64,000 nucleotides of DNA from Monilinia fructicola (Eukaryota; Ascomycota; Leotiomycetes; Helotiales; Sclerotiniaceae), in NCBI GenBank assembly GCA_008692225.1, contig VICG01000006.1:1989501-2053500 (forward strand), read 5' to 3'. The position numbers and the translations under genes are program-made. The notes under the pieces are model-generated. The model saw only the letters and a list, made by a program, of their open reading frames with translations. It did no database searches and had not been told where the DNA came from. Shown piece after piece: positions 58,212-64,000 of the stretch (positions within the stretch are counted from its first letter, which is position 1; each line of letters starts with the position of its first letter).

Positions 58212-59289
58212 GCATAGAGTAAGTATATAGGTATAAATAAGCCTAATTAATAGAAGGATATATTAAATAAATTAATATTTGAAAAATATTAAAGTATAAA
58301 AGAAAAAAAAAGCATTAAAAAAGAAATACCTATATATTGAAAAATATAAATCTATTAGCAATTAAAAGGAAATATATTATAAATAAAAAGTTTTAAATAA
58401 CGTAATCAAAAAGGGAAATAAATTAATATTGTTTTATTTCTAGGTATTTAAAGTTTCATTTAATCCTTTAATATAAAGAAATTTGATTTAGATATTTTAC
58501 TTTTTAATTTATAATAAATAATATAGCGGTGTATAATAGTAATTATATAAAATTCTATCTCGAATTTAATAAAATAGCCTAATTTTTATAGCTACCTTAA
58601 TCTTTAAAATTTAACCTTATTAAATAGATATAGTATTATATATATACCTAAATTCAAAAAAAGAGATCTCAAAGTATATACCCTTGAAATAATACAAAGA
58701 TAGGTAATAAAAATATAAAAAAAGGAATAATTGAAAATTCTTTAAGATTTTATTGATATTATTATTCTATATATCATAAAAATATATAAATTAACTATAA
58801 AATATAGCGGAAATAACAATTTCTATAATTAAAATGTTTTTAATTTATTATTTTTATTAATCCAAATTTTTTATATGATATAAATCATCTTCTTAAATCT
58901 ATTAAAAGCTTTTAACAAATAAATCCTTTTAATTCTTTCAACCTTAACGTTTTAAAACTCTATATTCTGTATTGAATTAATAAAAAGATCCTTTGAATCT
59001 ATTATATTAGTATTCATTTAATTAGCATTATTTAAGATCTTTTTTATTAAATAAAAGATATTATGAAATTATTAAGATTAATAGAAGAAAAAAAGTTATT
59101 CAAAGATTTTATTCAAGGGTGATTAACTTATATTAGTAATTTAGAAACTTGAATATTTATACTTTTACAAATAAATCTAATATATAAAATTATTTTTCAA
59201 AATTCGAATAATATAATTTTTTAAGAAGTAAAACATATTATAATATAAATTTATATGGCAACATATTTGTAATCAAAGAAATTATAATT

Positions 59290-59422
59290 TGAAATTCTTG
59301 CTTAAATGGCCCGGCATTAACCCAAAACAATGCCAAGTAAATCATATAAATTTACATTAAGATCTCGTATAATAATCATAAGTTTGATATTGTGTCTACC
59401 TCGTTCAAAACCCTCCTCAGTA
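59290..59422. mobile_element. Single end of inverted-repeat family 1, copy D
   Basis: ATAATCATAAGTTTGATATTG, then GTCTACCTCGTTCAAAACCC and TCCTCAG followed by TA, matching the right end of copy C. The partner end was not found to the left. Confidence 0.55.
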
Positions 59423-60959
59423 TGCCTTAAACTAATTAACATTATTAAGCTTTTCAATATTAGTAATTTGTTGAAAATGATTATTAAAAAGACTAGTACT
59501 ATTAGTGATTATAACCTAGATCATTAAAATTATTATAATTCCATTAAATGTATTAAATACACTTATTGTAGTATTTAAATTAATTAGTATTAAGGATTTT
59601 TAATATTAATTATCTATATTAACTGGTATGTTAACAATATTATAATATATTCATTGTTATAAAACTCGTTGTTATAGATTATAATAATATAGGTACTTCT
59701 AACTTTATTAACTATTCTAGCTATATAAAATATAATAATATATATAGGTAATTTAATTTGAATATAAACATAACATTACTATAATTGCTTATAAAAACTC
59801 TAGCTGAATCTTTAAGGCATGTATTTTAAAGTTTTCCAAGGTTAAGGATATCATTTATAAAAATATTTAATAATTAACTTTATTTAATGATTGTACGGCT
59901 AGTATTATTATAGAAGTTCTAAAGTTTAAGTCTAATATGTTTAGAATGAAAAAAGTACTTATAGATAAATTAATTATCCTTACCTACCTATATACTTTTC
60001 TTCGTTGGAATCATGGATAATATAAAGAGAATTATAGCTTTCATTAGTTTTGATAGGCTTAATTTTGAAATTTATAAATCAATCAGGTTACCTATATTAT
60101 TGATAAGAAAATTTTGCTTATATAATTCTATTTCAAATATTGGTATTATGTAAATATAGGTAGAGAATGAAATGCTATTCCTAGTTTTTCAAAAACTTTA
60201 GACCAATACTAAAATACCTATATTTATATATAGAACTATCGAGGCTAAATTTATTATATTGTAATTGATTTATATACACTTTGAATCTTGAAGGATATCG
60301 AAGATTCCTATAGGTAATCTGATAGAGTTACTAGTATAATCAATATTTGAGAAATTATTAAGCTTTACATCTAATAATAATATTCATCATATAACACAGA
60401 TCTAATTTCAATTGATAAGTATCAATATTATAGCTATTTTTACTATTTACAAATAATCTATAATACTAGAAATTGAAATTTGAAATTATGAATTAGATTC
60501 TATATTTTTTCCTCTCTTTTAATATAGTAGTAATAGTAGTAGTATTTATTTTTATTCGTTGAATAAGCCAAAAATCTCCTTAAAATTCTTCTAGGGGTAT
60601 AGAAATATATTAATTTTAGGTATAGAATTAAACTAAAAGTGTTTGTAAAAAGTGTTTTATATAAAAAAATGTAATAAATTGAATTTTTTTATTAAGATAA
60701 AAATAGAATACTGGTAATATTTAATGATTAGTGGATTCGAAGAATCTTAGTTCATCAATTTATAGTGTTATGTGATTATTATACCTGTACTATAGGAAGT
60801 TAAAAAATGCAAAAATATAAACCTTAAATCTTTAACGGCTTATATAATTGATTATAAGTAAATAATAAAAAATTTTAATTAGTTGAACATTAATAAGCAA
60901 AAAACCTTAATTTTTAATATTAACTTTCCGTTCTCCTTTCGGAGCTTAATTATTCTAAC

Positions 60960-61110
60960 CATTTCGGCTATTGCGAAAGTGATCAATCATTTCAGCCATT
61001 CCATTTCGACCAATCCATTCCAACCACTCCATTCCGGCCATTTTATTCCGGCCATTCCATTTCGGCCTATTTCATTTCGGCCATTCCATTCCAGCTATTT
61101 CATATAGACC
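60960..61110. repeat. CATTCC/TTCGGCC minisatellite, copy 2
   Basis: Units such as CCATTCCATTTCGG and CCATTCCGGCC, preceded by CTTAATTATTCTAACCATTT, which matches the lead-in of copy 1 (49990-50020). It is better preserved (higher GC) than copy 1 and directly followed by the AATAAAT array. Confidence 0.85.
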
Positions 61111-61145
61111 TTATTTATTTCGAATAATGAATCAAAATAATGAAT

Positions 61146-61536
61146 CATAAATAATAAATAATAAATAATAAATAATAAATAATAAATAATAAATAATAAA
61201 TAATAAATAATAAATAATAAATAATAAATAATAAATAATAAATAATAAATAATAATAAATAATAAATAATAAATAATAAATAATAAATAATAAATAATAA
61301 ATAATAAATAATAAATAATAATAAATAATAAATAATAATAATAATAATAAATAATAAATAATAAATAATAAATAATAAATAATAAATAATAAATAATAAT
61401 AAATAATAAATAATAAATAATAAATAATAAAAATAATAATAATAATAAATAATAAATAATAAATAATAAATAATAAGTAATAAATAATAAATAATAAATT
61501 ATAAATAAAAATAATAAATAATAAATAATAAGTAAT
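61146..61536. repeat. AATAAAT heptanucleotide array, about 390 bp
   Basis: More than 50 units of AATAAAT with a few ATA insertions that shift the phase. Open frames here are artefacts. Confidence 0.95.
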
Positions 61537-61557
61537 AGAACAAATTATAATTATTAA

Positions 61558-62040
61558 ATACTTAGTGGCGCAATAGTAAGTATTTAAAACCATATAAAGA
61601 TTATCTCTATACTAAGTAAAGATTATCTTAAAATATATTAGAGTTGAATATAGTATATAGATTACTTTAATTTAGATTAAAATGTTTTAAGTTATTTTGA
61701 TATATATAAACATTATTTTAAAACATTTTAAAACTTTGTAAATTCGTAAATTGTTTCAATTTATCTTAATTAATATTAATTGCGTTTAATTTATCTTTAG
61801 ATTTGATTAAAACTATATTAATATTATTTTAAAGCTATATTAATATTATTTTCAATTAGTTTTAATATTATATTAATATAGTATTAATATAATTTTAAAA
61901 GTATATTAATATTATATTAATACTATATTAATATTGTATTAATATTATATTAATATTATATTAATATTATATTGAAATTATTAGTATTTCAATATACTAT
62001 TATTAATGTTATTATGTAATAATATATACTTAATATATAA
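61558..62040. mobile_element. Inverted-repeat family 2, single-ended copy
   Basis: TA, CTTAGTGGCGCAATAGTAAG at the left, then about 260 bp matching the left arm at 56589-56830 in the same orientation, then a region of TATTAATA repeats ending near a TTACTATTAATGTTATTATG-like stretch also seen at about 57700. The right end is missing. The terminal sequence begins right after the heptanucleotide array. Confidence 0.65.
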
Positions 62041-64000
62041 AACATTATTTTTATCGTAAAAACCTATTTATAATTAAATAGAATTTAAGATTATTCTAAA
62101 GTATTCAAAGCGAATATTTATTGTATATTATAGAATTAATATTACAATGCAATTTTCAAGATATTATTTAAATTTAATTTCAAATTAGAAATTTAAATTT
62201 TCATTTTAAATTTAATATAAATCAATATTCTTTTTTTAACTTTATATTTCCATTTTTGTTTATATTATTTTTTATTATTATTAGGTTTATTACAATAATA
62301 TTAAAATAATCTTTATTAAATTTGTTAAAATAAATAATAATACTAAAGTATCTTTTAATTTTTATTAATATATTTTTAAATTTTAATAAATTAATAATAT
62401 ATCCAGTTTTAAAGTAAATACACTTTAAAATATCGAAATTGTATATATAAAAATAATTCTATATATCTATTATTAATTGTATAATTAATTAATAATAATC
62501 TTTAATAATATGAATATTATTTTAATATACATTATTAGTATTATTATTTAATATTTAATTATCAAAATTATTTTTAATTAACCTTTTTATATAATTGTTA
62601 ATATAAAGATTGTTTGATTATAGAAATCTTATTAATTTTATTTTTAATATACATTTTATAATATTTATTTAATTTCTAAAAAATTGTTTTAATAAAACTT
62701 AAATATATATTAAAGATATTAAGAATAAAAAAAACGGAATTCTTTGATATTTAAGTATATTATTATATATTTATAATAATTCTTCATTTAATATATAAAA
62801 TTTATTTTATCACAATAATTGTTATTTTTACTAATAAATAATTATTTATTTATTAAAAATACATTTTTATTTTTTTATTTTATTTATTATTAATTCTATA
62901 TTATTAAAAATAATAATAGATTTTCTATATTTGATTTTATTAATAAATATATAATATATTATAATATACTAAAAATTATTTAATAAACTATTCTATATAT
63001 AAATATTCTTTTTATTTTTTGTCTTTAATATCTTTATTAAACAAAAAAAACCAATATTTAGCGTTTTATTAATATTCCTGATTTTTGATAATTTAAAATG
63101 TTTTATTTTTATAATAAATAAATGATACATACCAATATTTAACCTTTTTTGAATAATATATTGCTTATAAACAAATTTTAATATATTTATAATAATTGCT
63201 TTTATATTTGGTAATGTATCCTAAGTTTATTTCGTTTTTATTTGTTGAAATATATTTAATTTATTTTTGAACTTTTACACTTAATTTAATAAAGTTTAAA
63301 ATAACTTTTAACCCTTTGATTTTATATTTTATATATATATCTTTATTTTTAATATTAAAAATTTAATATTGATTAATTCTTTTCTTTTATATTTTTATTT
63401 ATATTTCATTTTCATTTTCGCTTTTATCTATAGAAAATGTTCTTTATCCTTTTACCTTATTATTATTTATTACCTTGTTTTCTTTTATTTTATTGTATTT
63501 ATAATTTATTTATTTTGTAATTTAATTCTAAACCTATTATTTTGTAAAATTTTGTTAATACTTTTTGTTTAGAAATGTTATTTGAATATTAATATCCTTG
63601 CCATTTATAATCTCTTACATATATTATACTTTTTCGCTATTATTTAATATTCTACATTTACTAGCTAATATTTTTGATTATTGATTAATATCTTATAAAA
63701 GAGAATATAAAGTTTAATTTGTTTTGGTTATTAAATATATTAAATAAATATATTTAAAGTATTAAATAAATATTATTATATTAATGCTATCTTGAAAAAG
63801 CAAATAATATAATCACTTTATTTTATATTATATTCGTTTACCTTATTTTTATTATTATTACTAGTAATATTATTTTTATTACTTAGTATTATTATTTCTA
63901 TATTTAAAGTATAAGAATTATAAATATTAATATCAAAATTATAATTACTAATTTATAATTTATTAACATTGTATCCACCGTATATTATTAAACTAAATTA

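Larger units (their letters stand above)
49441..64000. other. AT-rich, RIP-type transposon graveyard, no supported genes
   Basis: About 14.5 kb of extremely AT-rich DNA to the window edge. Stops are frequent in all six frames; the only long open frames come from trinucleotide or heptanucleotide repeats. TpA is very common and G+C is scarce, as expected after repeat-induced C-to-T mutation of duplicated elements. Internal structure is still visible and is listed separately: inverted-repeat elements, an LTR-like island, minisatellites and tRNA-half-like segments. Stretches not listed (for example 50480-51870, 52030-53100, 54480-55010, 58215-59285, 59430-60870, 62040-64000) show only AT-rich sequence in which I see no feature. 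No telomere repeat was seen. Confidence 0.85.

Noticed and set aside
61132..61593. 153-codon minus-strand frame of Leu-Phe-Ile-Tyr repeats resembling a membrane protein
   Set aside because: Translation of the AATAAAT heptamer array.
49441..64000. Mitochondrial DNA insertion as the reason for the AT-rich composition
   Set aside because: No recognisable mitochondrial protein, rRNA or tRNA sequence; TA-flanked inverted repeats and an LTR-like unit point to RIP-damaged transposons.
49441..64000. Telomere or subtelomere
   Set aside because: No TTAGGG/CCCTAA tract and no helicase-like subtelomeric gene remnant seen; an internal or pericentromeric AT block is equally possible.

Overview
This window comes from a filamentous ascomycete fungus. 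Genes are sparse and carry short introns (about 48-76 bp, one of 316 bp and one of about 970 bp) with GT..AG borders and CTAAC/CTGAC-like branch points. Intergenic DNA is full of microsatellites, and the last 14.5 kb is a very AT-rich transposon graveyard of the kind left by repeat-induced point mutation (RIP). The head-to-head pair of myosin-motor chitin synthases (classes V and VII) is a hallmark of filamentous ascomycetes. The general style fits a Leotiomycete (Botrytis/Sclerotinia-like), but that placement is inference.

Layout. 1-1.4 kb: a broken type-B carboxylesterase on the minus strand that runs off the left edge. 4.5-6.3 kb: an intact vacuolar-type Ca2+/H+ exchanger (minus, 3 exons) with a long microsatellite-rich upstream region. 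9.0-9.5 kb: a small AT island with a TA-flanked inverted-repeat element and a 12-bp tandem repeat. 11.2-11.5 kb: a clear 238-bp MITE. 12.9-13.4 kb: a possible gene relic. 15.7-18.3 kb: a six-exon gene of unknown function followed by a decaying triplication of about 160 bp. 19.2-19.7 kb: a probable unlisted small gene with a partial CRIB-like motif. 21.2-25.0 kb: a compact housekeeping block of aldehyde dehydrogenase (minus), ESF2-type ribosome biogenesis factor (plus) and a WW-domain protein (minus). 27-32 kb: a run of small coiled-coil genes and relics, including three paralogues sharing an RDQW signature, the middle one killed by four stop codons. 32.7-38.1 kb and 43.2-48.9 kb: the class VII-like (minus) and class V (plus) chitin synthases, divergently transcribed from a 5-kb spacer packed with simple repeats. 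From about 49.4 kb to the end: AT-rich DNA with no believable genes, holding at least two TA-flanked inverted-repeat families, a fold-back element around a CATTCC minisatellite, an unusually well preserved LTR-like segment, tRNA-half-like SINE candidates and long trinucleotide/heptanucleotide arrays.

How the genes work together. The two chitin synthases are the one obvious functional unit: in other fungi both are needed for polarised wall synthesis, and the shared upstream region suggests co-regulation. The aldehyde dehydrogenase and ESF2 share a 532-bp divergent promoter without an obvious functional link. The rest of the left and middle part is low-density DNA with several genes in decay, consistent with a locus beside a RIP-affected heterochromatic block. 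I found no CRISPR array, no complete rRNA or tRNA gene and no complete transposase or polymerase gene.
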